Origin: Singulisphaera sp045290345
GTDB lineage: Bacteria > Planctomycetota > Planctomycetia > Isosphaerales > Isosphaeraceae
Length of the DNA stretch: 64,000 nucleotides
NCBI RefSeq assembly: GCF_045290345.1
Contig: NZ_CP155447.1
Coordinates: 124,001 to 188,000, forward strand
Direction: 5' to 3'
Part shown: positions 27,520 through 36,134 of the stretch, piece by piece
Numbering within the stretch: the first letter of the stretch is position 1
Layout of the letters: each line of letters begins with the position of its first letter
Made by a program: the position numbers and the translations under genes
Notes under the pieces: generated by a model
Told to the model about the DNA's origin: nothing
The model's input: only the letters and a program-made list of their open reading frames with translations
Database searches by the model: none

Positions 27520-27580
27520 AGCCGTTGGTCTCGGTTTTCTTTGATTTTCTGATGGGTGACCGTGGGAATGCAAAGGCCGT

Positions 27581-27661
27581 TGGGTGCCACGGGTTGTACT
27601 CAACCCGTGAACGATTGCGCAGGTTTTAGGCTCACGGGTTGAGTACAACCCGTGGCACCCA
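27581..27661. repeat. Perfect 30-bp inverted repeat, each arm itself a hairpin
   Basis: The arm at 27581-27610 is exactly complementary to 27632-27661, with 21 bases between. Each arm also folds alone: CACGGGTTG-TACT-CAACCCGTG. The sequence can therefore switch between one long stem and two short hairpins. Confidence 0.85.
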
Positions 27662-27866
27662 GGACTTGCACATTATTCAATGTTATGGAAGACCATGTCC
27701 ACCTGCTTAGAGCGGTTTGCCCTGTGTCTTGGGGATTGCGGAGAAAAGAAAATCAAGGGGACGGGCTCCCGACTCGGTGGTCCCCTTGATTCCTGACGGG
27801 CCGACTCAGTGGCCGGCTGCCTTGTCTCCCTGCTTTCTTTTTCGTCTGCCCGCGACCTCAACAATG

Positions 27867-27910
27867 CGACGAGGCGAGACACTTCCGGGAGGAAGTGCCT
27901 CGCCTCGTCG
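27867..27910. terminator. 20-bp hairpin downstream of the SEC-C gene
   Basis: The left arm 27867-27886 (CGACGAGGCGAGACACTTCC) pairs with 27891-27910 at 19 of 20 positions around a GGGA loop, about 48 bases past the stop of the minus-strand gene. An 11-bp repeat (AATCAAGGGGA/TCCCCTTGATT, 27751-27791) precedes it. There is no strong T-run. Confidence 0.55.
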
Positions 27911-27957
27911 GCTATTCCAGAATCGCGAGCCCCCGGCGTCACGGCTCGGCGGTGATC

Positions 27958-28434
27958 TCAAGCGCGGCCCATGCAGCACTTCTTGAACTTCTTGCCCGAA
28001 CCGCACGGGCAGGGGTCGTTACGGCCCGCCGACGCGACCTCGGCCGGTCTGCGGATCGGCACCCCTTTGACTCCTCCGCCCGGCTTGAGTCGGTCGTTGT
28101 ACGACCGCGCGATCACGCGGATCTGGGCGGCCCAATCAGCCCCTTCGCCGACCCGCCCGGTGTCTCGGAGATACTCGAGAAACTGTGCAATCACCTCAGG
28201 GGCGAGCGGTCGCGCGTCGTCCGGAAGCACCAGCCGAGGCATTTTCTCGGTCAGTACGGTCGCAAACGTCCCCGCCGAAACCTCGTCGGGAAAGTCGCGG
28301 TCGATCGACCGGACAGACTGACCGAAATGCGACAGGATTTCGGAAACGCAGCCGCGCACCCGCGAATCGAGTTGCTCGGCGGCGAACGACTCGGCGAAAT
28401 CTCCCGACCAATTATCCCAGCGATTATCGAACAT
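27958..28434 (-). CDS. SEC-C-motif protein
   Basis: 158 residues from the ATG; a GTG at 28479 would overlap the end of pheT. The last 25 residues are a SEC-C zinc-binding motif (GRNDPCPCGSGKKFKKCC), as found at the C-terminus of SecA and in many accessory proteins. The rest is helical and unassigned (SEILSHFGQSVRSIDRDFP, VIAQFLEYLRDTGRV). It follows pheT closely on the same strand and is probably the last gene of that transcript. Its function is unknown. Confidence 0.75.
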   Translation of the reverse strand: MFDNRWDNWSGDFAESFAAEQLDSRVRGCVSEILSHFGQSVRSIDRDFPDEVSAGTFATVLTEKMPRLVLPDDARPLAPEVIAQFLEYLRDTGRVGEGADWAAQIRVIARSYNDRLKPGGGVKGVPIRRPAEVASAGRNDPCPCGSGKKFKKCCMGRA

Positions 28435-28459
28435 AGACTCACAATTCTCTGTAAGAAGA

Positions 28460-30475
28460 TCACGTGCGCAACGTGGCACCGAAGCGGCCCGCGCAGGCGG
28501 CGATGACCGTCTGGATGGCGTGTTCGACCTCCTCGCCGGTCAAGGTTCGCGCAGGATGGCGGAACCGGAGACCGAAGTGAAGGCTCTGCCGGTCGTCGTC
28601 GAGGTTCCCACCGCGGAAGGTGTCGAGATAGTCGACCGCCTCCAAGTTCGGGCCAGCCACGTCTCGAACTGCTCGCGAGAGCTCCGACCAGGTGAGACTC
28701 CGCGCGACGACGAGCGAAAGATCGCGCATCACCGCCGGGAATGGAGGGAGCGGATGATGCTGCGGAACCAGAACGGCCTTGGCCATCAAAACATCCAGCT
28801 CCAACTCGGCGGCTGAGCTCGCGCCTCGAAGTTCGAGCGCGGTGAGCCGGGTGGAATCCACCTCGCCGAGATAGCCCAGGTGAGTCCCTCCCAGAAGCAG
28901 CTCGGCTCCTCGACCCGGCGCAAAGTAAGCGAGCGCCGCGGGGCGAACTTCGAGCTCGTGGTCGACATGGAGCCGCGTCAGGAGGGCCTCGACCACTCCT
29001 TTCAGCCCGAGATAGTCGCGACCGCTCACCAAGGCCAGGCGTGTCGGTTCAACCGGCAAGACCGAGCCGGGGCGAGGCCGGTAGACGTTGGCGATCTCGA
29101 AGAGCTCGGCGTCGGGGTTGCCGTACGCTTCGTTATGACGGCGGACGGCCAGCAAGCTCGGGACAAGGCTCCGCCTCAGGGCGTTCTCGCGTTTTCGGCT
29201 CGAGTGGTCGACCCGGATCGGCGCTGAGTCGGGGCCGGGGTCGAGGGGCTCGCTGAGCTCGTCCGACACCAGGCTGAACGTGACCGCCTCGTCGAACCCA
29301 CAGGCCGTCAGAGCGCCGCGAATCTCGGACTCGACCCGTTCGCGCAAGCCGCGAGGAGAACTGGCCAAGGGGACCAGCCGATTCTCGGGGATATGCTCAT
29401 AACCGTGGATCCGCGCAACTTCTTCGATCAGGTCGATCTCGCGTTCGAGGTCGCTCCGCCAGCTCGGCGGCTGGAACTCGCACCCGTCGCTCGTGCCTTC
29501 GCGGGTCTCGAGCCCGAGGTCTTGGAGAATCGCCTGGACCCGAGGCGGCGGAACGTCGATCCCGAGCACCCGAGGGATTTGCGCGTACCGCAGCTTGATC
29601 GAAGGCCGATCGGGCAGGGGGGCGCCCACGTCGATCAGGCCGGGATGAAGCGTTCCTCCGGCCAGTTCCAGGATCAACTCCGCGCACCGCCGGCTGGCCC
29701 ATTCCGTGCGTTCGGGATCGAGCGGGCGCTCAAAGCGATAGCTCGACGGGCTGTGCAGTCCGAGCGCTCGGGCGGTCCGTCGAATCGACATCGAATCAAA
29801 TCGGGCGGCCTCGATCAGAACATTCGCCGTCGTCGCCCCGATCTCGGTGTCGAGCCCCCCCATCACGCCAGCCAGGCCGACCGGCCGCTCGGCGTCGGCG
29901 ATCACGAGCATCTCGGGAGCGAGCTCGTAAACCTTGTTGTTGATCGCCGTCAGGGTTTCCCCCTTACGGGCCCGGCGGACCACGAGCCTGCGGCCCGCGA
30001 GCCGGTCCAGGTCGTAGGCGTGGAGCGGTTGGCCGCACTCGAACATGACGTAGTTCGTGATGTCGACGATGTTGCTGATCGGCCGCACGCCGATCGTCTC
30101 GAGTCGCTTGCGGAGCCACCACGGGCTCTCGCCGACCTTCACACCCGAGATCACCCGCGCGGTGAACCGGGAGCAGAGGGCAGGATCATCGACGGCCACC
30201 CCGGTTCGCGACTCGACGGCCGGCCCAGACTCCGACGGCCGGGGATCGAGCGAGGCGAGCGTTCGCTCGAACAGGACCGAGACCTCACGAGCGACTCCCA
30301 GGTGGCCCAGGCAGTCAGGCCGGTTACTGGTCACCTCCAGGTCGATCGCGAGGTCGCCGCCGACCTCGGTCGTCGACTCGTGGTTCAAACCCGTCAGGGC
30401 GAGCCGCTCGGTCAAAATGTCCACCGGCATGTCGAGCCGGACATATTGTGCCAACCAGTTCCAACTAACGATCAT
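28460..30475 (-). CDS. pheT: Phenylalanyl-tRNA synthetase beta chain, short form
   Basis: 671 residues; most bacterial PheT are about 790-800. The B1 start (MIVSWNWLAQYV), the B3/B4 part (DLEVTSNRPDCLGHLGVARE, GVMGGLDTEIG), B5 and the B6-B7 core (EIDLIEEVARIHGYEHIP) and the C-terminal anticodon-binding fold (PFPAVMRDLSLVV) are all present. The EMAP/OB tRNA-binding domain normally between about residues 40 and 150 is missing: LTGLNHESTTEVGGD passes directly to LAIDLEVTSNRPDCLG. AGGGAAG precedes the ATG. It lies 8 bases after the Uma2-type gene, apart from pheS. Confidence 0.95.
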   Translation of the reverse strand: MIVSWNWLAQYVRLDMPVDILTERLALTGLNHESTTEVGGDLAIDLEVTSNRPDCLGHLGVAREVSVLFERTLASLDPRPSESGPAVESRTGVAVDDPALCSRFTARVISGVKVGESPWWLRKRLETIGVRPISNIVDITNYVMFECGQPLHAYDLDRLAGRRLVVRRARKGETLTAINNKVYELAPEMLVIADAERPVGLAGVMGGLDTEIGATTANVLIEAARFDSMSIRRTARALGLHSPSSYRFERPLDPERTEWASRRCAELILELAGGTLHPGLIDVGAPLPDRPSIKLRYAQIPRVLGIDVPPPRVQAILQDLGLETREGTSDGCEFQPPSWRSDLEREIDLIEEVARIHGYEHIPENRLVPLASSPRGLRERVESEIRGALTACGFDEAVTFSLVSDELSEPLDPGPDSAPIRVDHSSRKRENALRRSLVPSLLAVRRHNEAYGNPDAELFEIANVYRPRPGSVLPVEPTRLALVSGRDYLGLKGVVEALLTRLHVDHELEVRPAALAYFAPGRGAELLLGGTHLGYLGEVDSTRLTALELRGASSAAELELDVLMAKAVLVPQHHPLPPFPAVMRDLSLVVARSLTWSELSRAVRDVAGPNLEAVDYLDTFRGGNLDDDRQSLHFGLRFRHPARTLTGEEVEHAIQTVIAACAGRFGATLRT

Positions 30476-30483
30476 CGGCTTCC

Positions 30484-31053
30484 CTAACCCAAAATGGAGT
30501 CAACGGCGAGGACGAGGTCAGGAAACGCCTCGGGAGAGACACTCTCCCCACGCGGGCGGATCTGGATCTCCGTGTGAACACCCGAGATCGGGCGACGATG
30601 GACTTCGATCCACTCCTTGTTCAGGTCGACGAGCCAGACCTCGGCGACCTCTTCGCGGGCATAGAGCCCGAGTTTGATTTCTCGATCGTACCCGGCCGAC
30701 GAGTCCATTACCTCAATGAGGGTAAGGACATCGCCGGGCGTCGCGGGGATCGCAGCGTAATAATCTTGCCGGGGCCGGAGCAGAACGAGGTCGGGTTCCG
30801 GCTCGGAACGATCGCCCAATCGAATCGACCCCTGGACACGGAGAATGGCCCTGAACCCAACTCCTCGAGCCAGCAGCCCCGTGAGTCGATCCACGCAAGC
30901 GAGATGACGCGAGCCGATGGGGCGTTTGGTAACGATCTCCCCCTCGATCAGTTCGACGCGAGCATCCTCAACCAGAATGCCGGCCTCAGCCATCCGATGG
31001 TAATCTTCGACGGAGAATCGATAGGTCTCGTACAGTGGGGATGAGCTGGCCAT
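30484..31053 (-). CDS. Uma2-family (DUF820) putative endonuclease
   Basis: 189 residues with the full PD-(D/E)XK-like pattern: FSVEDYHRMAEAGIL, RVELIEGEIV, EPEPDLVLLRP with the catalytic Asp, LIEVMDSSAGYDREIKLGLYA with Glu and Lys, and VWLVDLNKEWIEVHR. The family is greatly expanded in cyanobacteria and planctomycetes, and its biological role is unknown. GGAGG lies upstream of the ATG. It is wedged between the permease and pheT in what is elsewhere an uninterrupted pheST pair. Confidence 0.9.
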   Translation of the reverse strand: MASSSPLYETYRFSVEDYHRMAEAGILVEDARVELIEGEIVTKRPIGSRHLACVDRLTGLLARGVGFRAILRVQGSIRLGDRSEPEPDLVLLRPRQDYYAAIPATPGDVLTLIEVMDSSAGYDREIKLGLYAREEVAEVWLVDLNKEWIEVHRRPISGVHTEIQIRPRGESVSPEAFPDLVLAVDSILG

Positions 31054-31082
31054 TGAGGAATCCTCCCGAGCGCTCGAAGGAA

Positions 31083-32591
31083 TTATTCCGCCTTCCGCCC
31101 AACCCGCGACCAGAGAAAATAGACTGGGATTCCAGCAAGCACGATCAGGACGCCGATGCCCGACGTCTCGGGGGTCATCACGATGAAGTCGAGCACCACG
31201 AGAACGGCCAAGCCCAGGTAGATCAAGGCGGGCAGGGGATAGCCGAGCGTGCGGTAAGGGCGTTCGGCCTCGGGGGCTTTGCGCCTCAGGGCAGTGACGG
31301 CCCCGACCATCAGCATGTAGAACGCGACATCGACCGGGATGATGTACTCGAGCAGTTGGCTATACAGGTTGCCGTAGATCGGTTCGTGGGTCGACGGATC
31401 GGCGGTGACGGTGACTGGCAGGGCGAGCAAGCAGGCCCAGACGCCCTGAGCCACCAGCGCAACGCCCGGCACGTGCTGGCGATTGGTCGTTCCCACCCGT
31501 TCGAAAAAGAGACCGTCACGAGCCATCGCGTAATAGACCCGGGCCCCGGCCAGGATGAGTCCGTTCACGCAGCCGAACGTCGAGATCAAGATGGCAACCG
31601 CCATCGCGACCGTGCCCGGCCGGCCGAACACCGCATGCATCAAGGCAGTTCCGACCCGGTCCTGCGGAGCCCCCTGGATCTGGTCGAGCGGGAGGGTGAC
31701 GAGGTAGGCGATGTTGGCCAGCAAGTAGAGGGCGATCACCGTCCCACAGCCAAGCATCAGCGCACGGGGGAGGTTGCGACCGGGGTCGCGGATTTCTCCG
31801 CCCGTGAACGTGACGTTGTTCCAGGCCGACTGCGAGAACAAGGGGCCGATCATCGCGCGGCCCAGGAGCATCGCCAGGGCCAGCCCACCCGTCGCGTTCA
31901 AGCTGGTCTGGACCTTCCCGGGGTCCCAACCGTTGGCTGCGGGGTTCCACCATGAAGCGGTCCAGGCCGCCGCCTTCGGATTGAGCCCCAGGCTCAGGCC
32001 GACCACGATCAGGCCGATCAGGGCGATGGTCTTGGTGAATGTGAACGAGTTCTGGATCAGCCTGCCTGCCCTCAGGCCGCGGGTGTTCGTCACCGTCAAA
32101 GCCACGATCAAGAGGATGGCGACCAGTTGCTGAGTCGAGAGGCTGATCGCGTAGTGGCCCCAGACGCGGGGAGCAACCAGGTAGTGGTCGGAAGCGACCG
32201 CGGGAATGAGCACGCCGAGGAACTTGGCAAAGGCGACTGCGACGGCGGCAATCGTTCCGGTCTGGACGACCAGGAACATGGACCAGCCGAAGAGGAACCC
32301 CAACGAAGGTCCGTAGGCTTCGCGGAGGAAGACATACTGCCCCCCCGCCTTGGGCATCATCGCCGCAAGTTCGGCACAGCAGAGTGCGCCTGTGATCGTC
32401 ATCAGACCGGCCAGCCCCCAGGCGATCAGCAGCCAGCCGGGGGAACCAACCAGGCGGGCCGACTCGGCCGAGGTGATGAAGATGCCCGACCCGATCATCG
32501 AGCCCATGACGATCATTGTGGCGTCGACCAGTCCGAGCTCGCGGACCAGCTTCGGGGTCGGCTCGCTCGGCTCGGTTGTTGTCGTCGGCAT
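31083..32591 (-). CDS. APC-superfamily amino-acid permease
   Basis: 502 residues from the ATG preceded by AGGAG; a longer frame to 32699 has no ribosome site. The first helix carries the APC signature MIVMGSMIGSGIFITSAES, followed by about twelve hydrophobic segments (WLLIAWGLAGLMTITGALCCAELAAMMPKAGG, in part). It has FLREAYGP after helix 2, as in LAT/YhdG-like transporters. It probably imports an amino acid by proton symport or antiport. The neighbourhood (pheS upstream, pheT downstream) hints at an aromatic or large neutral amino acid, but that is inference. Confidence 0.9.
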   Translation of the reverse strand: MPTTTTEPSEPTPKLVRELGLVDATMIVMGSMIGSGIFITSAESARLVGSPGWLLIAWGLAGLMTITGALCCAELAAMMPKAGGQYVFLREAYGPSLGFLFGWSMFLVVQTGTIAAVAVAFAKFLGVLIPAVASDHYLVAPRVWGHYAISLSTQQLVAILLIVALTVTNTRGLRAGRLIQNSFTFTKTIALIGLIVVGLSLGLNPKAAAWTASWWNPAANGWDPGKVQTSLNATGGLALAMLLGRAMIGPLFSQSAWNNVTFTGGEIRDPGRNLPRALMLGCGTVIALYLLANIAYLVTLPLDQIQGAPQDRVGTALMHAVFGRPGTVAMAVAILISTFGCVNGLILAGARVYYAMARDGLFFERVGTTNRQHVPGVALVAQGVWACLLALPVTVTADPSTHEPIYGNLYSQLLEYIIPVDVAFYMLMVGAVTALRRKAPEAERPYRTLGYPLPALIYLGLAVLVVLDFIVMTPETSGIGVLIVLAGIPVYFLWSRVGRKAE

Positions 32592-32629
32592 CGCGTCTCC
32601 TGCCTTGCGTCGGTCGCGCTTCGATTCGC

Positions 32630-32869
32630 TTAAGAACCCTTGGCGACAACGAAGGCGTGCACGTCGGCGATCGCCTGACTCATCGCCTCCCGCCGCCACT
32701 GGGTCAGGGCGCTGTCGAGGGCGCGGGTCAACTGATTGGCCAGGTGCGTGGCCGCATCTTCCGGATTCTGTCCCTCAGAGCGAATCTCGGGGAAGTCGTG
32801 GTGATGGACACACACGGTATGAGCCGTCGCACCAACCGCCACGATGATTCGGCTCTCGTCGGTCGCCAT
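32630..32869 (-). CDS. Small hypothetical protein
   Basis: 79 residues from the ATG at 32867-32869; the longer frame upstream runs into the 3' end of pheS. It reads IIVAVGATAHTVCVHHHDFPEIRSEG, then a helical half (LANQLTRALDSALTQWRRE) ending VHAFVVAKGS. No family was recognised. Its only support is codon use and its fit between pheS and the permease. Confidence 0.5.
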   Translation of the reverse strand: MATDESRIIVAVGATAHTVCVHHHDFPEIRSEGQNPEDAATHLANQLTRALDSALTQWRREAMSQAIADVHAFVVAKGS

Positions 32870-32993
32870 GGGAAGGGGCCTCGTCGATGGATCGAGTCCC
32901 GAGACGGACCAAGCAGAGCCCATGTGTCTCCGGCCACGGTGGAAAACCGGACCGGCCACGCCATGCCCCTGGTCATTGATCCGCGTAGTGGAC

Positions 32994-34003
32994 TCAGAAC
33001 TGAGAGAGGAACCGCACATCATTCTGGTAGAGCAGTCGGATATCGTCGATCTTGTGCCGCCGCATGCAGAGCCGCTCGATGCCCAGTCCGAAGGCGAAAC
33101 CTGTCACCTCGTCCGGGTCGTAACCGACGGCGCGGAAGACATTGGGATCGACCATCCCGCACCTCCCATTTCAACCCAACGGTCGCCGCCATGCCAGAGC
33201 ATATCGACCTCGACGCTCGGTTCCGTGAACGGGAAGAACGAGGGTCGAAACCGGATCTGCACATCTTCGCCAAGATAGCTCTGTGCAAATAAGCGGAGGA
33301 CCGTCTTGAGATCGGCCATGGTCACCCCACGATCGACCATGAGCCCTTCGATCTGGTGAAACATGAACGAGTGGGTCGCATCCACCGTATCGGGCCGATA
33401 GACCCGGCCGATGGCGATCACGCGGACCGGCGGGGGCTGGTTCTCCATCACCCGGATCTGGACGGTGCTCGTCTGGCTGCGCAGCATCGTGCCTTCGCTC
33501 AGATAGAAGTTATCGAGCGGATCGCGAGCGGGGTGGGATGGCGGGATATTGAGCGCTTCGAAGTTGTGGCGGACATCTTCCACCTCAGGTCCGCGCGCCA
33601 CGGCGAAGCCGAATCGACCAAAGAGGTCGATCAGCTCGTCGGCCGTCTGGGTTAACGGATGGCGATGGCCCAGCCGGGGCCGATGCCCGGGCAGGGTCAG
33701 GTCGATCCCGCGATCATCAAGGGCCGCAGGCCGCTCGAGACGAGTTTTCGCTCCGTCCCAGGCTGCCTCCAGCGCTTGCTTGACCGCATTGAATCGCTGG
33801 CCATAGCCGCGCTTGGCGGCTGGCTCCAGCGTTTTGAGCCGCTCCTGAGCGGCCTTGACCCGGCCTTGCTTCTGACCCAGGAACTCGATCCGGGCCTCTT
33901 CGACCCCTTCGGAGGACTCAGCCTGACCGAAGGCGGCAAGGCCCGCCGATTCCAGGGTATCAAGATCGGCCAGGGCCTGGGAGATTGGGTCGGCGGAGCT
34001 CAT
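32994..34003 (-). CDS. pheS: Phenylalanyl-tRNA synthetase alpha chain, frameshifted
   Basis: The alpha subunit joins Phe to tRNA-Phe with PheT. From the ATG at 34001-34003 the frame shows the N-terminal coiled coil, then motif 2 region MLRSQTSTVQIRVM and VYRPDTVDATHSFMFHQIEGL, and FRPSFFPFTEPSVEV. Near 33156-33158 a run that should be GGGG reads GGG on the minus strand. The read frame then stops early, while the next frame continues perfectly as MVDPNVFRAVGYDPDEVTGF, then GLGIERL, and stops at 32994-32996. One missing base therefore truncates an essential gene, so an assembly error is as likely as a true lesion. Confidence 0.92.
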
Positions 34004-34117
34004 TGGCCTCGTTCCATCGGGCCGTGACCGGGCGCGAACCGATCCGGCCCTCATCAGATCGGTGATGGCTTCATTCGCACAAACCGAAAGAAAGCAGGCC
34101 GCGCCCAAGCCTTGAGC

Positions 34118-34516
34118 TCAGGCGGTTTTGACCTTCTGTCGGTCGCGGATCTTGGCGTCGTGCTGGTCGAGTTCGTGGCGGATCCGACCGACGATGACGT
34201 CAAACGTCTCGGGATCGAGGATCGCCAGCTCGGACAGGCTCTTGCGATCGAGGCCGATGTTGGCCAGGTGCAAGCCATGGATCAGACGGCTGTAGCGGAG
34301 CCCGCGCATTTCAGCGGCGGCGCTCAGGCGGGTGATAAACAGACGGCGAAAATGACGCTTCTTGGCCCGGCGATCGCGAAAGGCGAACATGCCGGCTCGG
34401 AGCAGCGTCTCCTTGGCGGTCCGGAGCAGGCGGCGGCGACCGCCGACAAACCCCTCGACGGCCTTGAACAGTCGCTTCTTCGCCTTATTGCGGGCCGCGC
34501 CCTTCGTTGCACGCAT
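34118..34516 (-). CDS. rplT: Ribosomal protein L20
   Basis: 132 residues. The basic N-terminal helix (RNKAKKRLFKAVEGFVGGRRR), FAFRDRRAKKRHFRRLFITRLSAA and YSRLIHGL are characteristic. L20 is needed early in 50S assembly and represses its own operon in other bacteria. The C-terminus extends by about 15 charged residues beyond the usual 117-119. It lies between rpmI and pheS, the standard order. Confidence 0.97.
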   Translation of the reverse strand: MRATKGAARNKAKKRLFKAVEGFVGGRRRLLRTAKETLLRAGMFAFRDRRAKKRHFRRLFITRLSAAAEMRGLRYSRLIHGLHLANIGLDRKSLSELAILDPETFDVIVGRIRHELDQHDAKIRDRQKVKTA

Positions 34517-34639
34517 CGTAGATTCTCAATTTCCAACACGACGCCCAGCGCCTTTCGGCGAGCTTAAAAAGGGCGTCTCAGGCCTGGTGAATCGTCGTGA
34601 TCAGTCGTGATCAAACGGGACGTCGAGACGTCGCGGCAA

Positions 34640-34942
34640 TTAGGCCGTGGGGGCCGCGGCCGCTGCTGCTGCGGCACGTTCGGCTTTCCGTTCGGCAAGG
34701 AACTGGAGCCGGGCCGACTTGATGGCGTCGGGCTGCGAGCTTTCGCGAGTATCCAAAGCGCGACGAAGCCGATGCGCCTCGGCAGAAATCGACAGGATGG
34801 ATTTCTTCCGCAGCCGGCGAACCTGCTTGCCGCTCTTGTGGCTCATCAAGTGCGACGACCCGCAGCGCTTGTGGCTGACCTTGCCGGTGGCCGAAACCGT
34901 GAACCGCTTCTTCGTTCCCTTGTGCGTCTTGAGCTTCGGCAT
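34640..34942 (-). CDS. rpmI: Ribosomal protein L35 with C-terminal extension
   Basis: 100 residues; L35 is normally 64-66. The first 65 carry the family pattern MPKLKTHKGTKKRF, KVSHKRCGSSHLMSHKSGKQ and RRLRKKSIL. About 35 further residues form a helix ending in an Ala-run (AERAAAAAAAAPTA). The stop is clear and rplT follows by 124 bases, so the extension is probably real and lineage-specific. Confidence 0.95.
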   Translation of the reverse strand: MPKLKTHKGTKKRFTVSATGKVSHKRCGSSHLMSHKSGKQVRRLRKKSILSISAEAHRLRRALDTRESSQPDAIKSARLQFLAERKAERAAAAAAAAPTA

Positions 34943-35074
34943 AATGACCCTATCCTAACCGATCGCCTGGCGAAATCGCGCAGAAGGCCGGCGGGAAGTC
35001 CGCGAAATCGGCCGAGTCGATTAACATAACACGACGACGGTCCCCCGGCCAACTCCAATTGACCGGTAAACCAG

Positions 35075-35125
35075 AAAAAAAAATCCCTCTCCGATCGCAA
35101 CGCCAAAGCTTCGCGACGGAGAGGG
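35075..35125 (-). terminator. Terminator or attenuator between infC and rpmI
   Basis: On the minus strand CCCTCTCCG (35125-35117) pairs with CGGAGAGGG (35093-35085) and continues into nine Ts (35083-35075), 58 bases after the infC stop. A strong intrinsic terminator inside a conserved ribosomal operon suggests regulated read-through into rpmI-rplT, where L20-dependent control is known in other bacteria. Confidence 0.8.
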
Positions 35126-35182
35126 TTGTTTCGAGGCAAGCGAGGCAGACGGAGCGAGGCAAGGGGCGGGCGACCGCGGTGA

Positions 35183-35686
35183 TCAGGCGCGCGGGGCGAC
35201 GATCGCCGTCATCCGTTTCCCTTCCATCGAGGGGTTCTTCTCGACTTTCGCCACGTCATCGAGCGCATGCAGCACTTCGTCCATGACCTTGCGGCCTTCG
35301 TCGATGTGCGCCAGCTCGCGACCGCGGAAGAGGACGTTGACCAGCACCTTGTCCTTGTGTTCAAGGAATTCGCGAGCGCGCTTGACCTTGACCTCGATAT
35401 CGTGGTCGCCGGTCTTGGGGCGAACCCGGATTTCCTTGACCTGAACCTGGTGCTGCTTCTGCTTCGACGCCCGTTTCTTCTGCGAATACTTGAACTTGCC
35501 AAAGTCCATGATCTTACAGACTGGTGGGCGCTCGTTGGGAGCGACCTCCACCAGGTCCTGGCCCGCTTCGCGAGCCGCTTCCATGGCCTTGCCTGTCGGC
35601 ATAACGCCGAGCATGGCTCCTTCGGCGTTGATCACCCGCACCGGTGAGATGCGGATCTGCTCGTTCACCCTGAGATTCCGGTCGAT
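35183..35686 (-). CDS. infC: Translation initiation factor IF-3, ATC start
   Basis: Prevents premature 30S-50S joining and proofreads initiator tRNA. The family blocks NEQIRISPVRVINAEG, CKIMDFGKFKYSQKK, KEIRVRPKTGDHD and VNVLFRGRELAH are present. The first ATG/GTG-type codon is a GTG at 35666-35668, but the frame extends six codons to ATC at 35684-35686. That adds IDRNLR, which matches other IF-3 N-termini, and it has GGGGAGGA 4 bases before it. IF-3 genes typically use rare starts (AUU in E. coli) that allow self-repression, so ATC is the likely start and gives 167 residues. Confidence 0.95.
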   Translation of the reverse strand: MDRNLRVNEQIRISPVRVINAEGAMLGVMPTGKAMEAAREAGQDLVEVAPNERPPVCKIMDFGKFKYSQKKRASKQKQHQVQVKEIRVRPKTGDHDIEVKVKRAREFLEHKDKVLVNVLFRGRELAHIDEGRKVMDEVLHALDDVAKVEKNPSMEGKRMTAIVAPRA

Positions 35687-35832
35687 AGCGTCCTCCCCAG
35701 GACGATGGGATCAGCCTCACCAAAGGCGGGGCGCGGCCATCCCCCCGCATTTAAGGAGAGGGACCACTACCCCCGGACGTCCACGAAGCTCACCCCCACG
35801 GCAAGCCCTCGTCCGTCGCGAGGCAACCTTAT

Positions 35833-35861
35833 GCTCTACAATCGATCAATTTTACTGTCAA
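35833..35861 (-). promoter_or_regulatory. Possible sigma-70-type promoter of infC
   Basis: The minus strand has a perfect TTGACA (35861-35856), a 17-base spacer and TAGAGC (35838-35833), three of six matches to TATAAT. The leader to the ATC would be about 140 bases. Confidence 0.45.
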
Positions 35862-36134
35862 GAGGGTATTTCCGCAAGCCGCAATAAGCGTGCCGGTCGT
35901 TCCCCACCCCGGGAGGGACTCTTGGCACGAGCCGCGCCCTTGGATTACGCTGGGGATCGCGCGTTCCTCTTGGGGCCGATGGAGACCCGTTTTTTTCCGG
36001 CGGCTCCTTGGGGATTCTCGCGAACGAGCGTGTTTGCGGCGCGACGGGCCGAACCGGCGTTGTGGGTCGGGGGGCGACCGTCCGCCTTTGGTTCAGGGAA
36101 CGGAAAGGCCGGCCAGTGCGCCGGGCGTGGGGCC

